From contig JAEMBT020000001.1 of NCBI GenBank assembly GCA_018873245.2, forward strand, positions 5,444,220 to 5,508,219: a stretch of DNA of 64,000 nt. The letters are read 5' to 3'. This document shows, in pieces, positions 12,716 through 23,902 of the stretch. The notes beneath the pieces were generated by a model that was given only the letters and a program-made list of their open reading frames with translations, did no database searches and was not told where the DNA came from. How positions within the stretch are numbered: position 1 is the stretch's first letter; every line of letters starts with the position of its first letter. The DNA is from Archegozetes longisetosus. Its lineage: Eukaryota; Arthropoda; Arachnida; Sarcoptiformes; Trhypochthoniidae. Position numbers and translations under genes: made by a program.

Positions 12716-13960
12716 CTACTTAGGAATAAATTGTGCTCTTTTGAAGATCTTTAAGTAAAATATATTAATTAAAACTCCAGCCGATAGTACAATAGCCTTG
12801 TCTTCTGCAGAAATATTTTGAGGAACGCTAATCCTTATATAATGGTCTTCATTGAGAGCTTTATTAAGTGATACATTTTCAAAACGCTTTAATATTGTTC
12901 CGATCGATCCAACCGGAGTCAAGACTTCAAACTCATGGCGAATCTTAGTCTCAGTCAATCTCTTAATTATAAACTTCTTAGTCATAGTCCTAGGATCCTT
13001 TATCACAAACTCAACAGTTCCCCAAAAGTGTCTTATTTGTTGTATTTTCGCGATCAGTTTTCCAGGCGGGCATTCGATATCAATCTTATGCAAACCATAC
13101 CAAAAACATGTCCAACACTTCTTAATACTAATTACATGTCGAAAATACTGGTCAACAACTCTTAGAGTCCATGACTTATATTTTCCAAGTTTTCTATCGT
13201 TAAGACTTCCGACATAATAGACTTGTTGATAGTCAGCGTTTCGTATTGTAAAGCAATTACGGGAAGCTTTTCGATCGTTGTATAAATTATCAATTATTCT
13301 GATATTATCATAAATATAGAACTTTCTTAGCCTATCGATAAACTCAAGTCCATCAGCTATTCTTTGTTTTGGATCTTCTTGCCTCTTATCCTTTGGTTTT
13401 GTCATCCACGCAGGTATTCCTCTAGTTATCAGATCGACTACAACGTCAAATGAGCTCTTCTTGTCTGGTGTTAAAGACACACTCGTGAGCGAAGACTCTT
13501 CCAATGATACACAAGTTTCAGTGTCAGATTTCTTTTTTGGTAGCACTTTACCATCGCTTGCTTTTGAAGCCAACTGTCTGTTCATTAGTATGTCAACGCT
13601 CTTTGGCGGCTCGTATTTTCTCTTTGGCTTATATGATTTTGATGTTGTCTTTGAGTCAATTGATAAGATTTTCGATTCATTATTCGATTTCGGGCTTTTA
13701 GGTAACGGATCGAAACATATTTCTGGCGAGTCGTCATCGTTTAGATCAACTTGATTCGCTAGTTCTTGGTTTTCAGTGTTCATTACATTTTCTGTTATAG
13801 ATTTTGAATTTTGAGTAATCTTCATGAGAGTATTTTCCTCTTCGGTCTTATTTGTCTTAACGGATAATTGATCTGTTTTTGATGGATCTTCAGCATCTTT
13901 AGGACCTGTTTTAGTCAATGATTTATCTGTTAACATCGGTTTTGAAGAATTACACAACAT
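12716..13960 (-). CDS. Phospholipid scramblase family protein
   Basis: Intronless 414-residue frame. Residues about 1-190 are charged, low-complexity and rich in Ser/Lys/Thr. Residues about 197-410 form a scramblase domain: it opens with GLEFIDRLRKFYIYDNI (family GLEYL...), continues with SWTLRVVDQYFRHVISIK and ECPPGKLIAKIQQ, and ends with the C-terminal membrane helix KAIVLSAGVLINIFYLKIF. Scramblases move phospholipids between plasma-membrane leaflets in a calcium-dependent way. Two hallmarks are altered: the palmitoylated Cys cluster is reduced to CWTCFWYG, and the calcium-loop region (DxDNFGIQFP in vertebrates) reads LNEDHYIRISVP. The long N-terminal extension and absence of introns suggest a derived or retroposed paralogue; the frame is intact. 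Its activity is therefore uncertain. Confidence 0.85.
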   Translation of the reverse strand: MLCNSSKPMLTDKSLTKTGPKDAEDPSKTDQLSVKTNKTEEENTLMKITQNSKSITENVMNTENQELANQVDLNDDDSPEICFDPLPKSPKSNNESKILSIDSKTTSKSYKPKRKYEPPKSVDILMNRQLASKASDGKVLPKKKSDTETCVSLEESSLTSVSLTPDKKSSFDVVVDLITRGIPAWMTKPKDKRQEDPKQRIADGLEFIDRLRKFYIYDNIRIIDNLYNDRKASRNCFTIRNADYQQVYYVGSLNDRKLGKYKSWTLRVVDQYFRHVISIKKCWTCFWYGLHKIDIECPPGKLIAKIQQIRHFWGTVEFVIKDPRTMTKKFIIKRLTETKIRHEFEVLTPVGSIGTILKRFENVSLNKALNEDHYIRISVPQNISAEDKAIVLSAGVLINIFYLKIFKRAQFIPK

Positions 13961-14176
13961 TTTTATTGATTATATAAGTCATTCAGACTTGAACTTAAAT
14001 TTGAAAAATGAATTTTCTCTTTTTAAATTTTTCATTGTTTGGCGAGTGATAATTCGTGAAAGATCTAGTTTGTTATAATTGGAGGACGTGCTAATAATGA
14101 CAATTCATATGCAAATGTATTTAAAATAAACTTTTTATAGGAACCAACGGCTCAAAAAAATTTCAAAACCTTAATT

Positions 14177-14428
14177 AAACGTCCCGATAATAAAAAAACC
14201 TATCTCGAATTGACCCTTTTTCAGATTCTGTTTTAAACACCCAGTTCAGCTCATACTTTATTCATATAGTAAAACTCAATATATGTTTAATTACAAGTTA
14301 TAATTAATAAATTTCATATTTAAGCTTTAATGAGATAAGTTTTTACAAACATTTTTGAAACGCAACTTTAAATGCGTTTTACTTATTTCATTGCTTTAAG
14401 GGATAGGTTTTTTATTATCGGGAGTTTC
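14177..14428. mobile_element. ~250-bp MITE with 27-bp inverted ends
   Basis: The left end contains GTCCCGATAATAAAAAAACC and the right end its complement (GGTTTTTTATTATCGGGAG). AATT flanks both ends, but target duplication is not decisive. The interior is non-coding. The family is not identified. Confidence 0.65.
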
Positions 14429-17014
14429 AATTATTGTCGCTTTTATTTACAGATATCAATAATCAATGACTGATAATCATAATCATCATCTATATCATTA
14501 TCTAAAGGGTGTTTCTTATGTCTCCCGACAGGCAAAATAGTTTTGCATTATTGACAGCGAATGTTTTAAATAAAATAAAATGAAAATTAGAGGCAAGCAC
14601 ATCTGGTTTGTAATACGTTGGGCTCTGACTTGCATCTTAAGTAAAACACATGCTCTATAGGAAACATCGCTCAAAAAACTGATGAAACAGTTAAACAACT
14701 AGCTACTAACCGCCAAATAGTTTCAACAATATATATTTGCATCGATGATCGCGTGTACAACCAGTAGCTTAATACTTTCAGCCTTAATAACTGAACTATT
14801 GCTAGCCTATTATAGCATTATCTTTACCGAAACCTTTATTTTGACTTCAAATAAATTAATTGTATTTATATTTGATATAAATATCTTCAATTGAAAACCA
14901 AATCAACATAAATACGAAGTTGATCAATTAGGTTTCTACCACAAATTTTATCGCTTTATCCTCAGTAGGATTACCAGAGTCAGCAGTATATTCATAACGA
15001 GAGCTCAGACAGTCTTATTCGTGTCCAAAATTTCACAACAGAAAGAAAAGCAGTTACTGTAGGATTGACTTACATTACAACAAAAGGTTTTGAGGACAAA
15101 TATAATAAACACTTGAGAAGAACTGAATATGAAATAGAAAAACAATATATGAAGTTGATTCTCAACAATCTATCGGCGAATAGCCTGAGTAAACATAAGA
15201 TGAAAACGAGTATGATTTGGGACGCAGTTCTAAAGACAAAATCTTGAACAAAGAACCAAACTTTTAAGATTTGTCTTGTTCTAAGATGGTATGAGTGACT
15301 AAAAAGCTACCGTTTATTATATTCGCAATCAATATTTAGACTAGTTATTGAATTACAGCTTTTAAATGAATTATAAATACATTTTATCATAATCTCTGGT
15401 TTGAAAGTTTTAAAAACTATATTAACCATCTCTACAATAAATAAAATTGTCTTTCTAATTTCAAAAATTGTATTTATCAGATATCGAAATTTATTGAATC
15501 TAATTATGGTCGATTTAAAACAAAAATAGAAATGATATTCATACGAAAGCATTTACTCGACTCATGAATATTAGCGCCAACACAACTTCAATAGAAGGAC
15601 ATTAAAAACTTTTAATAAGCAATTCAAGGCATTATTTGTTGAGCAATAAGACCTAATAATTAGGACAACTAATGATTGGGAGTGTATTTTGTACATGAAT
15701 TATTCATTTAAGTTTAATCATTATATTTTAGTATTAGAAAGTGTCAAATCGACATCATTTCATTCAAAGTACTGTTGCAAACTTAATAACCTGCGATAGC
15801 AACAAGAAAAGAGCTGTTGCTATGTTAATCTGCCTGTGATGCATATCAACTTGTTGCTAAATTTGATTTCTAATTGACTTTGCTTATAATATTGAGTATT
15901 CCATAAGTTTGTTAATATATTCGATATGATAACCCGATGAAAAGCATCTGACGATAAGTCATCACTCCTGGTTGCTACTCACAGTTATTAAGTTTCGAAT
16001 GTATGCACTCGCGATAAAAAGCATTTTTAACTAGGATTGCATTGAAGTTAGACTATTAGAAACAAATATGAAAACAGGACGTTTCGACAAATATTGAGAT
16101 TGAGCAAATATTTGTTACTCAACTTGACTTTCACTAATAGTACCTCTGATTTGTATATCTAAAATGTGAGATTAAGTGATGTTTGAAGCTGAAAGAAATG
16201 ATTCTGATCTAAAAATCGAATCTAGACTTTGAACTATTTTTCTGAACTAGCCTCATAGTTATTCTGATTAATACTGATTGCCCTGGTTTCGAACAAAGCC
16301 ATCATTGAAAATGACTTTGTGTTAGCTGATAAGAAAATTATATTTAAATAAATAAACACTAGTTTTATCTGATTATTATTATAATTATTTGGTATGAAGT
16401 TAAGTCTAATCCGAGTTCAGTCCAATAATTGACATAAATATTAACGAAAGGTTGAAGTGTTGAAAGAAGTTTTACAATATTTACCTAAACTTTATTACTA
16501 CGTATTCGTTAAGTAATAAAAATGATAATAACTGTTATCAGAGTCAACTTTAAACCCGAGAACAAATAATAGTCTAGACAAGCTTTCATTAAAATATGTT
16601 CTTTTTCAAATTTATTAATGAAAAACTAATTAATCATTACTATCGCTGCGCTTCATATTTCAAAATAAATACACTTTTAGTGATATTTTTCAGATTTTGT
16701 GCTTAACTTAGCAATTAATTGGCTAATAATAATAAGGAAAAGGTTCAAATAAATTTATCAGAAGTAGATTGTAGGAGGTTATGCAAGGCATGCGGATGTG
16801 ATGATTAATAAGAGGAGGTCTCAGTCATAATATGCTAGAAAAAGTTTATGAAAGTTAATAATACTACAACTCATATGCCTTAACGCGTAAATGGGTAAAC
16901 GTAGTCACGTATTAGTTCAGTTATTGCGGCATAGCTTCAAGTGGTTTCCTATTAAATCATCGCCTGTTTTAATTACTTCAACTCTTTCAGTAGTTATTGA
17001 TTTGCAGTTAAATA
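14429..17014. other. Intergenic with one unidentified small ORF
   Basis: A 60-codon plus frame at 15065-15247 is Lys/Glu-rich (EYEIEKQYMKLIL) and has no recognisable domain; I do not call it a gene. A hairpin-containing dispersed repeat lies at 15795-15885. An intron acceptor (gatttgcag) ends at 17007, eight bases before the Mlc-c start, so part of this stretch is probably the 5'UTR intron and promoter of that gene. Confidence 0.4.
15795..15885 (+). repeat. Dispersed hairpin repeat, copy 1
   Basis: About 90 bp beginning ATAGCAACAAGAAAAG, followed by TTGCTATG that can pair with the start (TAGCAAC/GTTGCTA). Related copies lie at 21930-22014 (minus) and 28200-28290 (plus). No terminal inverted repeat or target duplication was found; a SINE-like origin is possible. 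Confidence 0.6.
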
Positions 17015-17458
17015 ATGTCTAATATAAGTGAGAGTCAGTTACAGGAATATAAGGACACTTTTTCTATATTTGATACTAAAGGCGATGGAAAGATCAGTGT
17101 CTCGCAAATCGGTGACGTTATTAGAGCTCTGGGTCAGAATCCAACTGAAGCCGATATTAAGAAGTGTAGCGATCAGCTGAAACCTGACCAAAGGATCGGC
17201 TTCGATGTTTTTATGCCTATCTTACAAACTGTTAGCAGAAATAAGGCTAAATATTCTGTCGACGAATTTGTCGAAGGCTTACGTCACTTTGATAACGATG
17301 GAAGTGGTTATATAAGTTCTGCCGAATTAAGACACCTCTTGACTGCTTTAGGCGAGAAGTTAACTGAAGAAGAAGCTGAACAGATTTTAGTTGGTATGGA
17401 AGATGAAGAAGGCAGAGTCAATTATGAGTATTTTGTTAAGCAAATTATGAGCGGATGA
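17015..17458 (+). CDS. Mlc-c: Myosin essential light chain, non-muscle
   Basis: 147 residues, the length of Drosophila Mlc-c. It binds the first IQ motif of non-muscle/unconventional myosin heavy chains as the essential (alkali) light chain. Four EF-hand-like units are visible. The first loop is [12 protein letters not shown]; the third, [12 protein letters not shown], has a complete set of calcium-ligand positions; the second and fourth are degenerate, as is normal for this family. Signature stretches include [18 protein letters not shown] and [17 protein letters not shown], ending MSG. The coding part has no intron here. An acceptor-like gatttgcag ending at 17007 suggests a spliced 5'UTR. 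AATAAA at about 17704 is a plausible polyadenylation signal. The frame is intact and strongly conserved. Confidence 0.95.
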   Translation: MSNISESQLQEYKDTFSIFDTKGDGKISVSQIGDVIRALGQNPTEADIKKCSDQLKPDQRIGFDVFMPILQTVSRNKAKYSVDEFVEGLRHFDNDGSGYISSAELRHLLTALGEKLTEEEAEQILVGMEDEEGRVNYEYFVKQIMSG

Positions 17459-18641
17459 ACTTGCTCAATCGACTTGCTACTACTTTTCCTGTCGATTATT
17501 TTTCACCATTTACTAATTATTTTATTTAGTTTTATTTTATTTTACTATATCAGCAAAATTACCATATTTTTTGATTAGATTTTCTGATCTTTTCTTGAGG
17601 AAAATACTACTTTCCGTGATAGCCATGTCTCTGATTTGTCTGCATTTTATTGTTGTTAGAATTTTGCTGATTATATAGTATCTGTTTTTGTTTATTTTTA
17701 GATCAATAAAAATCTAATTTTTCTAAATGTTTCAAATGATTGCTAATTAAGTATTTGATTGACCTGGTAATTGTTTAAGTATTTAATTAATAAAATTGAT
17801 ATGAAATTTTTCATTTCAATCTGACTCACTATAAAGTAATTTAGTTGAGTAGAAAACTGATAAAGATTCAAAACCGGGTAAAACATTCAATATTTAAATT
17901 TGTTTTTTCATAGAGTCCTTCAAGTTATTCCTTAATTCCCAAATAGTCATGACTAGGAAATCATATCTTACGCGAATTTTTCAAATCAGTCCCTTTTGAT
18001 TTGTGTCATAACGAGAAAATTAGTTGTCAAAAAAATTGCAGTTATCTAACAACATGACAGGAGCTAAAGGACTTGAACCAAGTCTCAAATATCAAAAAAC
18101 TCTGATTACCCTAAAACATAGCAATCAATAAGTTTCTTATATGTGCAAAAGCATGAGTTAAACAAAATATATGTGAAGAGTGCATAGCTTTGAAACTATT
18201 ACTGGTAAACTTGAAACCAATTTAGTTAGTGTAATATTTGAGCAAAAAGCAGTTACACCTCTCGTAAGTGTGCATTTAGATAACACATTTTGATAATGGT
18301 TTACATTAAGTACTATTAAATGCATCATAAATTTTTCTTATTTAGATTAATTAGAAAATACCTGAAATATCACATTTTACTATAGTAACTATTATATAAC
18401 TTGAGCTAGCCTCTGTTTCTAACTTAAGACATTACATTTACTTTTCTCAAGCCTTAGACATTTGTGTTTTTAATCATTTTTTAAATCAAGTTGAATTTTT
18501 GCCATTAATAGCAAAACATATCTATTGTTAGAAGTGACAAATATTTATCAAAAGCTTGAATAATAATTTGCAACTTGTTAACTATAAACGCCATATACTT
18601 GCAAGTTTTGTATTTTGAATGTGTGGCAAATTATTAATGAA
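17459..18641. other. Mlc-c 3'UTR and Rac1 upstream region
   Basis: The first ~250 bases are the likely 3'UTR of Mlc-c, ending after AATAAA near 17704. The remainder is AT-rich and shows no gene; it probably holds the Rac1 promoter, but no specific element was recognised. Confidence 0.5.
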
Positions 18642-19320
18642 ATGCAATCTATAAAATGTGTGGTTGTCGGAGACGGGTATGTATGCTATTAAAAGTTCAT
18701 ACAAATTTTTCAATTCATTTTCAAAAAATATAAATTAGTTCAATTTTAATAAAAAAAGATAATACTCAAACAGAGCTGTTGGTAAAACATGCCTATTAAT
18801 AAGTTATACGACAAATGCATTTCCCGGGGAATACATTCCGACAGTTTTTGATAACTATTCCGCTAACGTTATGGTGGACGGAAAACCGATAAATCTCGGT
18901 CTATGGGATACAGCTGGTCAGGAAGACTACGACAGACTGAGGCCGTTATCATATCCACAAACTGACGTATTCTTAATATGCTATTCAGTGGTTAATCCAT
19001 CTTCTTTCGAGAACGTAAGGACAAAATGGTACCCAGAAGTTAGACATCATTGTCCTGATAAGCCTGTAATACTTGTTGGCACTAAACTAGATCTAAGGGA
19101 TGATTCTAAGACTTTGCAGAAGTTAAGAGATCGCAAATTGGCTCCAATTGCTTACGCTCAAGGAGTAGCCATGGCCAAAGAGATCGGAGCTGTTACTTAC
19201 ATCGAATGCTCTGCTCTCACTCTAAAAGGACTTAAGAATGTTTTCGATGAAGCTATTCGCGCTTCTCTTAGTCCACAAATTAAACTAAAGAAGAAGACAT
19301 TCAAGTGTTTGTTACTATAA
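18642..19320 (+). CDS. Rac1: Rac1 small GTPase
   Basis: Two exons, 18642-18676 and 18774-19320, joined across a 97-bp GT-AG intron (gtatgt...cag), give 193 residues. The N-terminus [20 protein letters not shown] is nearly that of human Rac1. Visible are the P-loop GDGAVGKT, effector loop [13 protein letters not shown], switch [10 protein letters not shown], the nucleotide-specificity motif TKLD, ECSAL, and the CaaX box CLLL after a lysine-rich tail, predicting geranylgeranylation and membrane targeting. Rac1 relays receptor signals to actin through WAVE and PAK effectors. The intron splits the P-loop codon for Gly12, so the first coding exon is only 35 bases. The frame is intact. Confidence 0.96.
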
Positions 19321-20558
19321 TCATACCCAAATTGTTATTTATATTATTTGACTGAAAACTCAATTTGTGATCATTTTTATCCCTTTGTTTGTAAGCTATG
19401 AAAAGGGATTTTACTTAATATTTACATGAATTGAAGTCTTGATATTTATTTCTATTAGAAATAGCTTTGAAAATAACTCATTGAGTTGGTTACCATTTTG
19501 AAGAACTACTTGAGCGTTAGTTTCAAGATAAGAACTGAAGCCTGAAATCGACTGTTAATATACTTTTATTCATAGAAACTAATCACATAAATAAAACTTT
19601 ATTGTGCTGTTAAACAATAAAATTGAAGCCCTACGATCGCACACGTCACATTTTCTCAAATTTTAGGCCATATCACGATCTCATTAATCATTATTATTCA
19701 GATCTATTGTCACAACCACTAGGCTAAATGTCATAATCAAAATCTAATATTTCATACTGATATATAATTATGTTTCCAATAAATATCACAATTGCTGTAT
19801 ATTTTTCAAACTTGTTTGATTAAGATCAACTTTGTTATTCAATAAGTTATTATATAATGATGAAGATTAAGCTGATTGTAGCTGAGCTGCTGTAAGCTGA
19901 AGAAGATTAGCATAACACTTTCAAAAACGCAGTACTTATTATTTGATCCCTTTTATCAGGATTATCAGCAATCAAAATTAATCAGTCATCCCTTCGAAAT
20001 TCAATTATTCAGAACAAATTTTTACCAATCAAATTTAAAGTTACAGAAAAAGGACTAAAATTCTTTACAGCGTAAGCTCAAAATGTTGTCCATTTTTTCT
20101 AAACAAAACCTAAATCTTCCTATCGTATTATCTGTAGTTCTTTTAAGAGTTAATTTTTAAATATTGTCTCGAATATTCAATTTTAACTCCTTTAATTTTA
20201 GCAGGCCTTAAGTAATTGCTTGTTTCATCTTAAACATTAATTACAAAACTACGTGCCTTTTAAACTTGAAAATAATGATTAAAAGATAAGTGCTTATTTG
20301 GTTTACCTTAAACTTTATTCACAAGTTTCATTTCACCGAAGATTAAGACTTAGATAAAATCAGTTATTTGGGTTTGAGTTTCCAAATAAAAAGTTACACG
20401 ATCTTATTTCTGATAATACTCTCGACAGCAACATAAGGGTCAATATCGCTCGCAAATGACATTTCCTGTAACGATTCATTTCCATTCCTAATATTTCCTG
20501 ATAGCCTGTAATTCAAATTAATTACGCTCAAATTTATCATCGTTTCTAGCAATAATTC
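19321..20558. other. Intergenic between convergent Rac1 and GS-like genes
   Basis: Contains AATAAA signals for Rac1 near 19590-19620. No other gene or repeat was seen. Confidence 0.5.
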
Positions 20559-22150
20559 TTACTTTTCTGTCAAATTTTTATCTTTATTATTATTCAGATT
20601 GATGGATCCCAGTTCCGATTCACTCAAATCTAAAACAAAAAATTCATATAAAGATCAACTTCATTAAATTTAAAATTTAATTAATTTTATGTATAAATTA
20701 CCAGTTCGTGTGATTTGATTATTATCTAGAAAAACTTTAAGATCTTGTCCCAAATCAATATCAGGCAGAGGTTTAGGTTTGAACGAAACGACACAATTAA
20801 ACTCTTCCCCGATATAATGTAATATATATCGAGCCATCCATAGCTGGTCAGCAATGTTTAGACCATCAGACGCACTGATTTCGAAGCTCCAAACAGAGGG
20901 CGAATGACCGGCTTGTGTACCAATTATGGAAATGCCCGCATAAACACATGCTCTTAAATATAATTTTTGTAATAAACAAAATTCAATCATAAAATAAAAC
21001 TGACTTATAGAACGCTTCGTTTATATCACGTCCATATATTTTATTGGCATCAATTGAACAGGTGTATGAACTTTTAGGAGGTATATATTGATTAGATGGC
21101 CATCCTATAGGTCTTCTCGTACTCGAGTCTATGAGAATATATGGCTATTCGTAACAAACATTTGAATAAATAAATTTTGAATATTTTTTTGTTTTAATGA
21201 ATAAAAATAAGATTTTTCAGATATTTTAGCATTAAAATTGAAAGAACAGAATAAAAAGTGTGATATCTAGATACAATAATTACCTGGCTCATAGTGAGTG
21301 ATGGCTTGTTTGTTTCAATCAATTTATTGAGAGTTGATTCACACGAGTGTCTGTAAATTGAAGCTATCAAAACAATTGAATAAGATTTTGTCAAGTTTTG
21401 ATTTAAAGTGAAGTTTCATTTAATTCTATCGTACCTTGTATTTCATATCTAATGGGAACACATAACACAAGCTTATGTTCATGAGCTCTAAACGGATCGT
21501 TACAAAGAAGTACTGGTTTTAGCCAACAATCAGAATCCGCCGTTAGTTTCATATGTCCTTAAAAAGTATAATTTAAATAAAATAATCAATACAATTATTT
21601 GGAACTTTCGAAGCTTCCGATAGTTTATATAGAATTTATTAAGTATTACCACATGTTTGTCCACAATAAGTCCAAAGTGGAACTTCTTCCAATGACTTTG
21701 GGACAACATTTGTTTGTCTGGTTTTTGTACGTAAATCATATCCTATTAATTAAAGTTAATTTTAATTTTATTTATTTGAATGAGACGCTTTCTCGCGATA
21801 AAAGCTAGTAATAAATGATGTATACTTAAAAACTTAATAATCGCTAATGGCAACCAGATAAGGTGTGTTTTCATTACATTCTTTCCATCAGATCATAACA
21901 TAGAATATTTAATATAGTAATGAAAGCAAATTAAAAATCAAATTTTGCAGCAAATCGATCGCATCACGGAGTTTGACATAGCAAGAGACTTTTCTTGTTG
22001 CTATAGAAAATTATAAAGTTTATAAGTGTCTAATAGACCCTTACCATTTCCATCCAGCCAGATATATCTCAAACACACATTATTCCGATCTTGTGGCGAT
22101 TGACGATATCTATTCGCTATTGCAGCATAACTAACAGAAGTCATAGCCAT
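20559..22150 (-). CDS. Glutamine-synthetase-derived pseudoenzyme
   Basis: Seven minus-strand exons: 22150-22045, 21742-21650, 21557-21435, 21363-21284, 21144-21005, 20952-20702 and 20629-20559. All six introns are GT-AG, phases match, and the sum (864 bases) gives an open 287-residue protein. Exon content follows glutamine synthetase in order: YIWLDGNG (YIWIDGTG), LRTKTR, SDCWLKPVLL...DPFR (SDMYLVP...DPFR), KLVLC, RHSC, RPIGWPSN, ANKIYGRDINEAFY, YAGISIIGT, and DQLWMARYIL...VSFKPKPLP. Lost or changed are the DGSST loop (now CGQTC), the metal-binding EQEY (now SQPY), and everything after VSFKPKP, including the GAGCH-N-ST active site and the arginine-rich end. It should not make glutamine. Intact splicing suggests a retained non-enzymatic role; recent decay without frame loss is the alternative. 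A dispersed hairpin repeat sits in intron 1. Confidence 0.8.
21930..22014 (-). repeat. Dispersed hairpin repeat, copy 2 (in intron)
   Basis: Minus-strand copy beginning ATAGCAACAAGAAAAG followed by TTGCTATG, inside intron 1 of the glutamine-synthetase-like gene. It keeps the pairing ATAGCAA/TTGCTAT although the loop differs from the other copies. Confidence 0.6.
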
Positions 22151-23391
22151 TTAGCAAATCTAGCAATACTTATACTTTCTTAGAGAAAAATAGACTATTC
22201 ACAAACTTCAGTAAAGGTTTGTATTTAATAAACGCTTAAATACAAGTCATCCGTGGGCTTAAACAGCAAACTTTGAAATACATGCTATTGATTCAAGAGT
22301 TGCTATGAGTACTTGTGTTGAGTTCTCATTCTAATACACTAAAAGTACTGTGTTCGATAACTATTAGAAGGTTTGAGCTAAGTATCAATTTTCTAAATGC
22401 AAAGTCGAACATGATAGCAAATCAAACATGCAATAGATACGATGTGAAACTGCATAATTTAACGAAAATTTGTTGCCTTCAAATTCTCTTAAATTCAGCC
22501 CTTCGTATCTCATTGACGTGACTTAAATATGACAAGTTTGATTTTTTGTCTACGTGCCTTATAACGTTTATCTCAGCAAAAAATATTCTAAATTCCTATT
22601 CAGATTAGAAATAATATTTATGGAGGTATCTGTATGAAACAAAGTTGTCGTTTCTTAAATGGTACACGTATTTGTGGTATTATTCAAGCAATAGCTTGTT
22701 AAATAGCTCTTATTTGTTTTCATTCAAATGTCAATCATTTCAGTTTGGTATCAGTTTATTTAACTTGTGACTTATTTTGAACAATACTTTTATCAGAATG
22801 TTTATTAATAATTGTAGATAACTTTCTAAGATTTTATTTTCTTTTATCAATAAACAAAGTCTAAGGTTTTTGAACTCTCAAATGTTCGAGCAAAGTTAAG
22901 ACTCTCCTACTGTTTGTTCAATTAAAAAACTTTCTAATATTCCTACTCCTCTGCAAATTTCACAGAACTTCTATAGTTAGACTAACTTAATATTAGTTTA
23001 GTTATTTCTCACATTTTTCTTTGAAAATAAATTCTAAAGAATGAGTACAGAAATGCAATTATTTTAGTATTAGTGAAACTCGAAGCACACTTTCAATATA
23101 ATAGCACATCAATTAGGTATAATTGAAGCCTACGTCTACTCAACTTTAATTACTGCAAATCAAGATAATTTAAAGTGGAAAACAATGTCATTCTGTCAGC
23201 TTATTTAACACCTAAATTTGATTATAAAGAGTATAATTAATATTCCAATTATTATATCAGATAAAATTCATTCAAGTATAAGGAGATCTTCGAATAGTAC
23301 TGAAAACTATTGTGACAAATCAATGATTGATTTGATCAGATTCCTAACTGTTACTATTGTTTGTATGCAGAAACTTATTTTTGATATTGGT
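22151..23391. other. Intergenic, nothing seen
   Basis: A 68-codon plus frame at 22315-22521 has no recognisable domain. No repeat or RNA gene was seen. It holds the upstream side of the glutamine-synthetase-like gene. Confidence 0.45.
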
Positions 23392-23902
23392 TAAAACTAA
23401 TTTCAATTTTCATGAGAACGGCTTTGAAAAATAACTGTTGTAATTCAAAGAACTGAAAAATAAACAGAAGTCATATAGTTTAAGTTTAAGTGTATTGACA
23501 GTGAAATAGTTTTAGATAATTTTGTAAACAATTTTGTACGCCTTTCACAGTCCTTGGAAATTAGCATAAACTCGATTACATTGTGTGAAACTTATTCATT
23601 TGGAGAGAGCACTCTTTCTGTGTGTTTAATAGTTGGGAATAAACAATAGGCTATTTTGTTACGGAGATTATCGATCATAAAAAGCGCTGCACATAATTGT
23701 CAGAGTGAGCTTTTCATGCAAAATTAGTTAGTGTGTTATTAAGAGAGGTGTGACTCTAATCGGCTAAAGTCTATCGAAGATCTTTTACCATCAGAGACAT
23801 CGATTTATTGCTTTCTTGATTTGGTTTATAACTAAGTTCTATGTTTAACATTAACTGAATACTTAATTTTGTGCTTTTCGATCAATCTTATGTTTATCAA
23901 CA

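Noticed and set aside
12852-13754. Plus-strand frames opposite the scramblase
   Set aside because: They are shadows of the conserved minus-strand coding sequence and show no domain of their own.
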